Source: an uncultured Lactobacillus sp.
GTDB lineage: Bacteria; Bacillota; Bacilli; Lactobacillales; Lactobacillaceae
Direction of reading: 5' to 3'
NCBI GenBank assembly: GCA_947252915.1
Contig: CAMXWI010000061.1
Span: 1 to 6,034, forward strand
DNA: 6,034 nucleotides
How positions within the stretch are numbered: the stretch's first letter is position 1; every line of letters starts with the position of its first letter. A program made the position numbers and the translations under genes. Shown piece by piece: positions 1 to 5,214 of this stretch. Under the pieces are notes generated by a model. It worked only from the letters and a program-made list of their open reading frames with translations. It made no database searches and was not told the DNA's origin.

Positions 1-24
1 AGTAATAATATTAAATACATAAAG
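1..24 (+). promoter_or_regulatory. Probable early promoter region, cut by window edge
   Basis: This AT-rich stretch lies just upstream of the Cro-like gene. A -10-like TAATAT is at 6-11, and the matching -35 would lie outside the window. The first six bases, AGTAAT, equal the right end of the operator at 273-289, so another operator copy may straddle the edge. This is inference from position and weak motifs. Confidence 0.3.
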
Positions 25-41
25 TTACTCGAAATGAGGTG
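25..41 (+). promoter_or_regulatory. Imperfect operator overlapping the cro-like RBS
   Basis: TTACTCGAAATGAGGTG matches the perfect palindrome at 273-289 at 12 of 17 positions and keeps the TTACTC and TGAG half-site cores. It lies 9 bp before the start of the Cro-like gene, and its right half includes the GAGGTG ribosome binding site (36-41). Binding here by the repressor or Cro would sit on or just after the early transcription start. Related sequence and placement support an operator; binding is inferred. Confidence 0.5.
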
Positions 42-49
42 TTAACTGG

Positions 50-271
50 ATGGAAAAAAGCCAATTTGTAAAAGAAAATGCTGGTGCTTTAATCAGTGAT
101 TATCTTAATAATCACGGCGTGAAAAAGGGCTGGGTTGCTAATCAGCTTGGAATTAATAGATCTTATTTCTCACAGCAATTAAATGGCACTAATCGTGCAA
201 AGATAAATGCTGAACTTGCAATGAGGATAGCAGATTTATTAGGATTACCAAGGGATTATTTTTTAAATTAA
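50..271 (+). CDS. Cro/C1-type small HTH repressor
   Basis: This 73-aa DNA-binding protein has the Cro/C1-type (XRE) helix-turn-helix fold. Helix 2 is around WVANQLG (28-34), the recognition helix is around RSYFSQQLNG (37-46), and the protein ends in a last helix, AMRIADLLGLPRDYF. Such single-domain proteins act as dimers on palindromic operators. As the first gene after the divergent lysogeny promoters, it fits the Cro position. The ATG at 50 has GAGGTG 8 nt upstream. Related operators lie on both sides of the gene, so self-regulation is likely. The cI-like repressor and integrase would be left of the window. It could alternatively be a small repressor not equivalent to Cro; the HTH call itself is firm. 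Confidence 0.85.
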   Translation: MEKSQFVKENAGALISDYLNNHGVKKGWVANQLGINRSYFSQQLNGTNRAKINAELAMRIADLLGLPRDYFLN

Positions 272-272
272 G

Positions 273-289
273 TTACTCAAATTGAGTAA
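273..289 (+). promoter_or_regulatory. Perfect palindromic operator before antirepressor
   Basis: TTACTCAAATTGAGTAA is a perfect 8+1+8 palindrome in the 30-bp gap between the Cro-like gene and the antirepressor gene. It starts 1 base after the cro stop codon and ends 2 bases before the AGGAGG of the next gene. With the related site at 25-41 it defines the likely recognition sequence of the phage repressor/Cro pair. Bound here, the repressor could block elongation into the antirepressor gene. As a 17-base RNA stem it has no U-tract, so a terminator is unlikely. Confidence 0.6.
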
Positions 290-301
290 TTAGGAGGTAG
301 C

Positions 302-1075
302 ATGAAAATTCTTAGACTTTTTCAATTTGAAGAACAGAATGTTAGAACGTTGGTTATCGATGATGAACCATATTTTGTAGGCAAGGACGTCGCTGAAATA
401 TTAGGCTATGTAAAGCCTAGAAATGCAATCAGTGTGCATGTTGATGACGAAGACAAAAAGGACGCCCCAATTCAGGGCACCCTAGGTGGAATTCAAACGA
501 TGACAATGATCAATGAATCAGGTTTGTACAGTTTGATTCTTAGTAGCAAATTGCCAACTGCTAAGAAGTTCAAGCGTTGGGTAACGTCCGAAGTTCTGCC
601 AACAATTCGCAAGCACGGTGCATACATGACCGAGCAGAAAATCGAAGAAGCACTGCTTAACCCAGATACGCTGATTACACTTGCTAAGCAACTCAAGGCA
701 GAAAAGGAACAACGCTTGCTAGCACAGAAGCAAGTCGAGGAAATGACGCCTAAGGCAGTATTCCACGATGCAGTAGCAAATGCAGAAAACACAATGCTGG
801 TTAGGGATGTGGCCCACTTCTTGAGACAGAACGGTGTAGATATTGGTGGTACTCGATTCTTTGTCTGGCTAAGACTAAACGGCTTCTTGACTAAGAACAA
901 CCAACCAACGCAATTATCACTGGAGCGTGGATATTTCCAAGTTAAGGAAACAGTGGTACACACAAACCACGGATTTCAAACAAAAACCACGCCAAAGATT
1001 ACAGGACGTGGTCAAACATTCTTTTTGAAGAAGATGCTTAAGGAACAAGAGGAAATGAAGGAGATGGGATTATGA
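302..1075 (+). CDS. ant: Phage antirepressor (Bro-N + KilA-C)
   Basis: This 257-aa protein has the usual two-domain antirepressor plan. Residues about 8-108 are a Bro-N domain, with YFVGKDVAEILGY (24-36), the NESGLYSLI strand-turn (71-79) and the KKFKRWVTSEVLPTIRKHG helix (88-106). A charged helical linker spans 110-150. Residues about 150-250 form a KilA-C/ANT domain, with LVRDVAHFLRQNGVDIG (166-182) and the RFFVWLRLNGFLTK signature (185-198). Such proteins relieve repression by binding the phage repressor or DNA, favouring lytic growth; which is used here cannot be seen. AGGAGG at 292-297 serves the ATG. Length is normal for the family. Its 3' end overlaps a tiny ORF by ATGA. Confidence 0.93.
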   Translation: MKILRLFQFEEQNVRTLVIDDEPYFVGKDVAEILGYVKPRNAISVHVDDEDKKDAPIQGTLGGIQTMTMINESGLYSLILSSKLPTAKKFKRWVTSEVLPTIRKHGAYMTEQKIEEALLNPDTLITLAKQLKAEKEQRLLAQKQVEEMTPKAVFHDAVANAENTMLVRDVAHFLRQNGVDIGGTRFFVWLRLNGFLTKNNQPTQLSLERGYFQVKETVVHTNHGFQTKTTPKITGRGQTFFLKKMLKEQEEMKEMGL

Positions 1076-1146
1076 GCGAGATTGAAAGAAAGTCCAAATT
1101 ATTAAAGAAGGCAGTAAGGAGAAAAGATGATGGGACTAATCAATAA
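1072..1146 (+). CDS. 24-aa basic peptide overlapping ant stop
   Basis: A 24-codon ORF starts in the ATGA that holds the antirepressor stop codon. It has a strong GAAGGAG ribosome binding site at 1057-1063, 8 nt before its ATG, better placed than many sites in this window. The peptide is highly charged (it begins MSEIERKSKLLKK and includes AVRRKDD) and has no membrane segment. It ends 20 bases inside the next gene, so its translation could couple ant to that HTH gene. It may be a functional small protein or only a coupling leader. Function is unknown. Confidence 0.4.
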   Translation: MSEIERKSKLLKKAVRRKDDGTNQ

Positions 1147-1441
1147 AAAAAGCCTGCAAGAACTAATCGAAGCAACTTTCATGGAAATGAAGCCGACTTT
1201 TGAAGAACACTTTACAGGCAGTAAGGGAAAACTGAGTAAAGATGAGCTGAAAGCATTAGAAAAAGCAGGAAGACAGCACTATTACAACGCAACTGAAGCT
1301 TGTCAATTCCTTGGAGTTAGTCAAGCTACATTCTGGAAGTGGAAAAAGAAGTATCCAGAACTTAACCCAATTATGGTTGATGGAATTTGTAGGTTTGCTA
1401 GAGAAGATTTGATTAATTTTATGAATGAGAAGAGAAAGTAA
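1127..1441 (+). CDS. Small helix-turn-helix DNA-binding protein
   Basis: This 104-aa protein has a helical, acidic N-terminal half (about 1-50). Its C-terminal domain resembles excisionase/MerR-like or DUF771-type phage HTH proteins: YYNATEACQFLGVSQATFWK (52-71), then a turn and IMVDGICRFAREDLINFM (82-99). The order of helix, recognition helix, short wing and closing helix is typical of proteins that read DNA through a winged HTH. AAGGAG at 1116-1121 is 5 nt before the first ATG and 8 nt before the adjacent second ATG (1130), so the second may be the true start. Located right after ant, it is probably an early regulator. An excisionase role is possible but unsupported without integrase nearby. 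Confidence 0.75.
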   Translation: MMGLINKKSLQELIEATFMEMKPTFEEHFTGSKGKLSKDELKALEKAGRQHYYNATEACQFLGVSQATFWKWKKKYPELNPIMVDGICRFAREDLINFMNEKRK

Positions 1442-1456
1442 GAGGAGAGAAATCGC

Positions 1457-1612
1457 ATGTTTAAAACAATTAACAAGTGTATCAATAAAATTTTTGAGAC
1501 AGATCAGAAACTAACTAGAAAAGAAACAACAGTAATTACTTTAGCATATGCCGTCTTTTTACTAGGAGCATTAACCGCACTAGCGATTTTATTATCGCCT
1601 GTAGTCAAGTAA
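1457..1612 (+). CDS. Small single-pass membrane protein, copy A (51 aa)
   Basis: This 51-aa protein has a basic N-terminal part, MFKTINKCINKIFE, and one strongly hydrophobic segment at about 27-49 (VITLAYAVFLLGALTALAIL core) with a short tail. The positive charges before the helix suggest an N-inside orientation. GAGGAGAG at 1442-1449 lies upstream of the ATG. It is clearly paralogous to the 49-aa product at 1851-2000: both share the IN..IN start, a run of polar residues and a TLAYAV..LGAL/IGAL helix. Function is unknown. Small phage membrane proteins may act in superinfection exclusion or host-membrane modification, which is only a suggestion here. Confidence 0.7.
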   Translation: MFKTINKCINKIFETDQKLTRKETTVITLAYAVFLLGALTALAILLSPVVK

Positions 1613-1626
1613 GCGAGGTACAAGCA

Positions 1627-1782
1627 ATGAACAAAAACGAGGAAATAAGAGAGCTTATGGAAAAACTACTACCCTTATGCACATTAGCAGATAAGCACTT
1701 TCTAATAGGATTGCTCAATGGCATTATGTGGAAACAAAAAAAGAGCAACTCTGATGAGCCTACTCTTGAAGATGAGTCTTAA
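1627..1782 (+). CDS. Hypothetical 51-aa phage protein
   Basis: This 51-aa protein with an ATG start has GAGG (1615-1618) 8 nt upstream and begins 14 bases after the previous stop. The N-terminal two thirds are amphipathic and helical (EEIRELMEKLLPLCTLADKH, then FLIGLLNGIMW); the tail is acidic and polar (SDEPTLEDES). The hydrophobic part (26-35) is too short and interrupted for a confident membrane helix. I do not recognise the family. It lies between two paralogous membrane-protein genes and probably shares their transcript. Confidence 0.6.
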   Translation: MNKNEEIRELMEKLLPLCTLADKHFLIGLLNGIMWKQKKSNSDEPTLEDES

Positions 1783-1879
1783 AAAGCTAAAAGGATTTTT
1801 AGAGGGCATAGCCTTTATAAATTTACCGATTAAAGAAAGAGTGAATTGTTATGTTGATCAAAATAAACCAAACTATTAA
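1772..1879 (+). CDS. Possible 35-aa peptide bridging two small genes
   Basis: A 35-codon ORF whose ATG lies 11 bases inside the end of the preceding gene and whose stop lies inside the following membrane-protein gene. The product starts MSLKKLKGFLEGIAFINL and ends polar. No good ribosome binding site is visible, so it would depend on translational coupling to the upstream gene. The overlaps at both ends and the protein-like composition favour a coupled gene. The missing RBS and small size are against it. Function unknown. Confidence 0.3.
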   Translation: MSLKKLKGFLEGIAFINLPIKERVNCYVDQNKPNY

Positions 1880-2000
1880 TCGATTATGTGACTGTAATTT
1901 AAGTGTTAAAGCAACAGCATTAATCACTTTAGCTTATGCTGTTTTAATAATTGGAGCACTGATAGAGCTATCTTTTTTGGGAGCCCCCCTAGGAAATTAA
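1851..2000 (+). CDS. Small single-pass membrane protein, copy B (49 aa)
   Basis: This 49-aa protein starts MLIKINQTINRLCD and has one hydrophobic helix at about 22-45, containing ALITLAYAVLIIGALIELSF. It aligns along its whole length with the product at 1457-1612: the same IN.x.IN start, then a ~10-residue polar stretch and a near-identical ITLAYAV core. The gene pair looks like an old duplication, now separated by two other small ORFs. The RBS is weak (GAAAGAG around 1835-1841), and an in-frame stop (1842-1844) just upstream rules out a longer form. Function unknown; see copy A. Confidence 0.6.
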   Translation: MLIKINQTINRLCDCNLSVKATALITLAYAVLIIGALIELSFLGAPLGN

Positions 2001-2010
2001 ACACGGGAAA

Positions 2011-2067
2011 ATGAAAACACAAGAGATATTAGATTTAATAAAAATAAAAAAACAGCCACTGTATTAA
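2011..2067 (+). CDS. Doubtful 18-aa ORF ending after an A7 slippery run
   Basis: A short ATG-started frame (MKTQEILDLIKIKKQPLY) has only a weak upstream GGGA. Near its end it crosses seven A residues (2046-2052) read as A AAA AAA. A -1 slip there would continue as TATVLTATAHGT to a stop at 2088-2090. It may be a degraded or frameshifted small gene, a coupled leader for the Gp157 gene, or chance. I list it because the gap before 2131 holds nothing else that looks coding. Confidence 0.2.
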   Translation: MKTQEILDLIKIKKQPLY

Positions 2068-2076
2068 CAGCGACTG
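2051..2076 (+). repeat. Short direct repeat, 15-bp period
   Basis: AACAGCCACTG (2051-2061) and AACAGCGACTG (2066-2076) are 11-bp direct copies with one mismatch, 15 bp apart. The period is a whole number of codons. It lies just before the Gp157 ribosome binding site. Meaning unknown: protein-level repeat remnant or local duplication. Confidence 0.4.
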
Positions 2077-2130
2077 CTCATGGTACATGAATTCAAATAA
2101 AATAAAACAGGAACAAGGAGATTATAACAT

Positions 2131-2607
2131 ATGAATCTATTTGAAATCAATTCTGCAATTGAAATTATTAAGCAAAAAGACCTAGATCCAGAAGTATTAG
2201 CTGATACGCTTGAAAGCTTGGAACTAGCTAGAGATGAGAAGCTAGATAGCATTGCAAGCTGGATTGAAGATAACAATTCTCGAATTGATTGGCTTGCAGA
2301 AAAAAATAAGGCACTTGCTGAAGAAAAAGCCAGATTAACTAAGCAAAATGACCGCTTAATGGAATTTTTAACCAATCAAATTGATAAAGCAGGATATAAA
2401 CAACTTCAAACCAAAAATCACTTGCTAAAACCGAGAAACTATAGAGCCAAAACTGTTATTGATAACGAAGCATTACTTCCTGATGTTTATAAGAAAAAAG
2501 AAGAAGTAATTAAGATTGACAAAAAGCAACTTTATTCAGACTTGAAAGACGGAATAGAAGTCGCAGGTGCAAGATTGGAACCTAACAGAAAGACAACCAT
2601 TATCTAG
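2131..2607 (+). CDS. Siphovirus Gp157-family protein
   Basis: This 158-aa protein has the recognisable Gp157 form. An N-terminal MNLFEINSAIEII start leads into a long, charged, mostly helical coiled-coil region (about 25-95, e.g. LAEKNKALAEEKARLTKQND). A compact C-terminal part follows with LLPDVYKKKEEVIKIDKKQL (116-135) and a basic end. The family is named after a Streptococcus thermophilus phage protein and has been linked to increased phage resistance when expressed in the host; the mechanism is not established. Its place just before ERF and SSB suggests a role with the recombination/replication proteins. AAGGAG (2115-2120) is 10 nt before the ATG. It starts the replication block and ends 9 bases before erf. 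Confidence 0.88.
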   Translation: MNLFEINSAIEIIKQKDLDPEVLADTLESLELARDEKLDSIASWIEDNNSRIDWLAEKNKALAEEKARLTKQNDRLMEFLTNQIDKAGYKQLQTKNHLLKPRNYRAKTVIDNEALLPDVYKKKEEVIKIDKKQLYSDLKDGIEVAGARLEPNRKTTII

Positions 2608-2616
2608 GAGGAAGCC

Positions 2617-3321
2617 ATGTTAATGAAAACGATTGATGGATTAGAACCAGCAGATAAAAGTAAGATGATTGCTGAGTTGTTCACTGACTACAACAAGGTT
2701 AAGGCTGTAATAGCACAGCCTAAGAAAAATAAGAAGGCATGCAACTACAATTACTCACCGCTCGATGAAGTCCTGAGAGTAATTGATACAGCGATTAAGG
2801 ATTCAGGAACTAACCTAAGTTACACATTTGAAACCATTACTGGAGAGGGTAAAGCAGGCACTAAGGTATATATCTTTAGCGGTAACGGTGCATGGCTAGA
2901 GTTCTCTGATGCAATGCTTCCAGTATCTAAAAACGATGCTCAAGGATATGGTTCAGCTTTAACTTATGCAAGAAGATACGCAATTAGTTCAGCATTTGGA
3001 ATCGCCAGTGAAGAAGACGAGGATGCACAGTCAATTAGTAGTCCAGTAACTAGACGTGAGACAACCAGACAAGCTGCACCACAACGTCAACAACAACCAG
3101 TAAAAAAGCCAGTTCCAGTTATTGACGATAAAACACTAAAGAGTGCTGAAATCACTTATGAAGGCAAGAAACAAAGTTTACTTGCTGTAGTCAAAATTGC
3201 AATGACTGGTAGTGATATTGATAAACAACTTGCTGGTGGCTATATCAAGAAGTTGGACTCTAAGACACGTGAAATGGCTAACGAAATTGTGAAACGGAAA
3301 TTATACGAACAACCAGCTTAG
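2617..3321 (+). CDS. erf: ERF-family single-strand annealing protein
   Basis: This 234-aa recombinase belongs to the ERF family of phage single-strand annealing proteins, which bind ssDNA and pair complementary strands during genome circularisation or recombination-dependent replication. The core spans about 10-138: YNYSPLDEVLRVIDTAI (44-60), a beta-rich centre, and the diagnostic GYGSALTYARRYAISSAF (110-127) followed by acidic SEEDEDA (131-137). A low-complexity linker rich in R, Q and P (145-166) leads to a helical C-terminal segment. AGGAGG (2606-2611) overlaps the stop of the Gp157 gene and serves ATG 2617; ATG 2623 is an alternative. SSB lies two genes downstream, the usual partner, since annealing proteins act on SSB-coated strands. 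No paired exonuclease is in the window. Confidence 0.93.
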   Translation: MLMKTIDGLEPADKSKMIAELFTDYNKVKAVIAQPKKNKKACNYNYSPLDEVLRVIDTAIKDSGTNLSYTFETITGEGKAGTKVYIFSGNGAWLEFSDAMLPVSKNDAQGYGSALTYARRYAISSAFGIASEEDEDAQSISSPVTRRETTRQAAPQRQQQPVKKPVPVIDDKTLKSAEITYEGKKQSLLAVVKIAMTGSDIDKQLAGGYIKKLDSKTREMANEIVKRKLYEQPA

Positions 3322-3336
3322 CAATGAGGAGGAGCT

Positions 3337-3975
3337 ATGAATAGTTATACGTATTTTGCAAATCTCAAGAAAGTTATGGAAACCGAATCACTAGCTCCTC
3401 AAGAATTAGCCCTGTTACAAGCGCTGATTATGGTTGCTAATAATTGTGGTTGGCAAGAGGAATTGACACCTAGAAACGCTATCCTAATGACCTATAGTGG
3501 ATTATCTAATCGAATCAGCCTTGCTAAGTGGAGAAATAGCTTAGTTGAAAAAGGCTTGATTGAGTTTACTGAACGCAAGCGGAATGCAGGGGTTTATAAG
3601 TTAGGCAAGAAGTTAACTGCTAGTTCAGCTAAGACAAAGAAAGTTGAAACTAAGCCAGTTAAAAGTAAGCCGAAAAAGAAGCATGAACCCGTTGAAGTTC
3701 AACAACGTAAGGCACGCAGAGTGCAAGAGTGGCGTAATTTTATGCCGTTATATCTGCCAGTAGATAGATTATCTGTAATTGAACGCAATGACCTAGAAGC
3801 ACGCTATATCGATTTTGTAGATGACCATTTTGCAGACTCGACTCGAGCGTCGCTTGCTGCAGTTGATTGGGAAGAGATTGAAAGTCCAGGTAAGTACATT
3901 AGAGCTGTAATTAGGAACAAGCAGGTAGTAGAGCAGATGAAATTGAAAAATTTGGAGGAGAAATTGAAATTATGA
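3337..3975 (+). CDS. Phage replication protein, winged-helix (DnaD-like)
   Basis: This 212-aa protein resembles phage replisome organizers. Residues about 15-90 form a winged-helix domain: APQELALLQALIMVANNCGW (20-39), then LSNRISLAKWRNSLVEKGLI (56-75), which resembles the helix that reads origin DNA, and a wing ending GVYKLGKK. A lysine/serine/proline-rich linker (91-128) follows. The C-terminal part, 130-212, is helical, with WEEIESPGKYIRAVIRNK (178-195) recalling the end of DnaD/DnaB_2 domains that contact DnaC-type loaders or ssDNA. GAGGAGGAG (3326-3334) precedes the ATG, and the gene overlaps ssb by ATGA. The family call rests on domain order and context, not a full motif match. An origin could lie inside this gene, but no clear repeats are visible there. 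Confidence 0.7.
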   Translation: MNSYTYFANLKKVMETESLAPQELALLQALIMVANNCGWQEELTPRNAILMTYSGLSNRISLAKWRNSLVEKGLIEFTERKRNAGVYKLGKKLTASSAKTKKVETKPVKSKPKKKHEPVEVQQRKARRVQEWRNFMPLYLPVDRLSVIERNDLEARYIDFVDDHFADSTRASLAAVDWEEIESPGKYIRAVIRNKQVVEQMKLKNLEEKLKL

Positions 3976-4424
3976 TTAATAGAATTGTACTAGTTGGTCG
4001 TTTGACTAAAGACCCAGATTTCAGAGTTACGTCAAGTGGTATATCAGTTGCTACTTTTACGTTAGCAGTTGGTAGAAAATTTGGCAGTGATAAGAATGGC
4101 ACTGATTTTATCAGCTGTGTAGCCTGGAGAAAAGCAGGCGAGATAATTTCCCAGTACACACATAAAGGTAGCCCACTTGCAATTGATGGTCGACTTCAAA
4201 CTAGAACTTATGACTATAAAGATGGTAAGCGAGTTTATGTAACAGAAGTTATTGTTGATAATTTCACATTACTTGGTAGTAAATCAGATAACCAAAGTCA
4301 AGGACCAGCTCCAGCAACTATCAATCAACCACCAGTTGCAACACAAACTTCAACTAATACACAAGATCCATTTGCTGATGTTGGCAATGCACTTGATATT
4401 AGTGCAGATGACTTACCGTTTTAG
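3972..4424 (+). CDS. ssb: Single-stranded DNA-binding protein
   Basis: This 150-aa SSB has the full OB fold at about 1-103: MINRIVLVGRLTKDPDFR, then TFTLAV, DFISCVAWRKAGE (45-57, with conserved W52), GSPLAIDGRLQTRTYDYKDG (66-85) and VDNFTLLG. A Q/P/T-rich disordered linker (105-135) follows, and the acidic tip ends DDLPF (146-150), the motif that recruits host repair and replication proteins. It coats ssDNA during phage replication and supports ERF annealing. The start overlaps the previous stop as ATGA, with GGAGGAG at 3954-3960. The intact tip means the phage protein can dock the host's SSB-interacting proteins. Confidence 0.96.
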   Translation: MINRIVLVGRLTKDPDFRVTSSGISVATFTLAVGRKFGSDKNGTDFISCVAWRKAGEIISQYTHKGSPLAIDGRLQTRTYDYKDGKRVYVTEVIVDNFTLLGSKSDNQSQGPAPATINQPPVATQTSTNTQDPFADVGNALDISADDLPF

Positions 4425-4433
4425 GTGATTACT

Positions 4434-4520
4434 ATGAACAAGATAACAATAAAGTTAATTAAGTTAGGTGCTAATAAAGAAGCAGATGAGGTCAAAGAAT
4501 TTAGAGCAGTCTTTGACTGA
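4434..4520 (+). CDS. 28-codon ORF, probable 5' part of a split small gene
   Basis: This short frame begins 9 bases after the ssb stop and has AGGTGAT (4423-4429), an excellent match to the 16S anti-SD, properly spaced from the ATG. The product starts MNKITIKLIKLGANKEADEV and stops at TGA (4518-4520). The next frame over (4486-4632) carries on with convincing coding sequence but lacks its own good RBS. Dropping one T from the TTT at 4513-4515 would join the two into a protein of about 64 residues. It may be the start of a frameshifted gene, a leader peptide coupled to the next ORF, or a programmed frameshift. Family not recognised. Confidence 0.45.
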   Translation: MNKITIKLIKLGANKEADEVKEFRAVFD

Positions 4521-4632
4521 CTGGCACAAGTACTCTGCTTTCGGTACTGATATTTTAAGAATAAATAAATTAAAAGAAATTCAAGAGCTTAAGCCATTGG
4601 TTGAAAAAGAGCTAAAGTCAAGAAAACGCTAA
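4486..4632 (+). CDS. Hypothetical 48-aa protein overlapping previous ORF
   Basis: This 48-aa frame starts at an ATG 35 bases inside the preceding ORF. The product begins MRSKNLEQSLTDWHK, continues YSAFGTDILRINKLKEI and ends in a basic helix ELKSRKR. It is soluble, charged and helical. The upstream ribosome binding site is poor (only AAAGAAG close by), while the overlapping ORF before it has an excellent one. This suggests either coupled translation or one gene interrupted by a one-base shift. An in-frame GTG (4468) is another start option, also without a good RBS. I do not recognise the family. It ends 24 bases before the ArpU-like gene. Confidence 0.55.
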   Translation: MRSKNLEQSLTDWHKYSAFGTDILRINKLKEIQELKPLVEKELKSRKR

Positions 4633-4656
4633 AAAGGCAGGGGGTAGGAATGTGTG

Positions 4657-5139
4657 ATGTGTGATTTAGGACTAATTCCAGATTATTATGAGACCGCAAG
4701 AACAGCAAAAAAATTCTTAAATCGCAATTTACAGCATTACTTAAACTTATGTGGAATGCATAGAAATCAGCTAAAAAGCCCACAGCTTTCTTTTGCTCCT
4801 GGATCTACATATCAAAATGGAGTGGAAAAAAGAACTATAGCCGACTTGCAAACTGAAATAGATGTTACAGATCCTGCTAAGAGAGTGGTTAGTGCTATTT
4901 ATCGAAGTATGGATAATTGTACCGACACGATGTTAAAACCGTATCGAAAGATACTGCTGGGCACATACATTGAAGGTAAAACTATTTCTCAATTGTCTAT
5001 TGAGACACACTTATCTGAGAAGTCAATCAGCAATAAAAAAGCCAGTGCACTTTGTGAGTTCGCTGACAGGCTAGAGTATTGGAAACGATTTTATAATTGT
5101 GCGAGTGAAATACCTTACTTAATCGTTGAAAAACGTTAA
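4657..5139 (+). CDS. ArpU/RinA-like late transcription regulator
   Basis: This 160-aa protein fits the ArpU family, phage proteins with a sigma-70 region-4-like HTH that sit at the end of the early region and control late (packaging, lysis) genes. The N-terminal 60 residues are basic and helical; 65-95 holds TDPAKRVVSAIYRSM. The HTH is at about 96-137: YRKILLGTYIEGKTISQLSI (96-115), the turn around THLSEKS, and the recognition helix SNKKASALCEFADRL (125-139). The start is ATG 4657, with TAGGA (4645-4649) 7 nt upstream; GTG 4654 is an alternative, and the ATG at 4650 is closed after four codons. The 11-bp repeat array begins 4 bases after its stop, a likely target site. The family assignment comes from position, size and the HTH pattern. 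Confidence 0.75.
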   Translation: MCDLGLIPDYYETARTAKKFLNRNLQHYLNLCGMHRNQLKSPQLSFAPGSTYQNGVEKRTIADLQTEIDVTDPAKRVVSAIYRSMDNCTDTMLKPYRKILLGTYIEGKTISQLSIETHLSEKSISNKKASALCEFADRLEYWKRFYNCASEIPYLIVEKR

Positions 5140-5142
5140 ATT

Positions 5143-5197
5143 TTACGTGATTCTTACGTGATTATTGCGTAAAGCTTGCGAGTTTGTTGCATTGTTT
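5143..5197 (+). repeat. Five 11-bp iterons in helical register
   Basis: Five adjacent 11-mers start at 5143, 5154, 5165, 5176 and 5187. The first two are TTACGTGATTC and TTACGTGATTA; the next three begin TTGCGTA, TTGCGAG and TTGCATT. All start TT(A/G)C, and four have G at position 5. One copy per helical turn puts the same bases on the same DNA face, as expected for cooperative binding of an activator. The array follows arpU and precedes the structured-RNA region. The last copy (TTGCAT) could serve as a -35 element. Alternatives are a terminase pac/cos element or an origin. Confidence 0.65.
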
Positions 5198-5214
5198 TTA
5201 TGCAATACTAGTAT
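5187..5214 (+). promoter_or_regulatory. Candidate late promoter of the structured RNA
   Basis: TTGCAT (5187-5192) and TAGTAT (5209-5214) are 16 bp apart, giving a start near 5220. A TGC-extended AATACT (5202-5209 region) is another -10 choice, starting near 5216. Both have poor -35 matches, as expected if an activator bound to the iterons is needed. The area also holds TTGCAT/ATGCAA arms (5187-5205) and the perfect 14-bp palindrome CAATACTAGTATTG (5203-5216), which may be a protein site. The exact promoter is uncertain. Confidence 0.4.

Noticed and set aside
493..963. Long minus-strand frame opposite the antirepressor
   Set aside because: It is antisense to a confident Bro-N/KilA-C gene, with low-complexity S/L-rich composition typical of a shadow frame.
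1787..1802. CTAAAA-GGAT-TTTTAG inverted repeat as a terminator
   Set aside because: The stem is almost all A-T and has no U-tract after it; small ORFs continue through it on the same strand.
2064..2375. Minus-strand 103-codon frame opposite Gp157
   Set aside because: Serine/leucine-rich antisense of a coiled-coil gene, with no start signal.
3911..4159. Minus-strand 82-codon frame across the ssb start
   Set aside because: Antisense to the replication and ssb genes with no initiation signal or recognisable domain.
5124..5144. CGTT-GAAA-AACG hairpin plus T run as a terminator after arpU
   Set aside because: Only four base pairs before a GNRA loop, and the T run is interrupted by AAA; too weak to call. 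Some early read-through into the RNA unit is therefore possible.
5143..5197. CRISPR array
   Set aside because: The repeats are 11 bp, contiguous and without spacers, so this is an iteron-type binding array.
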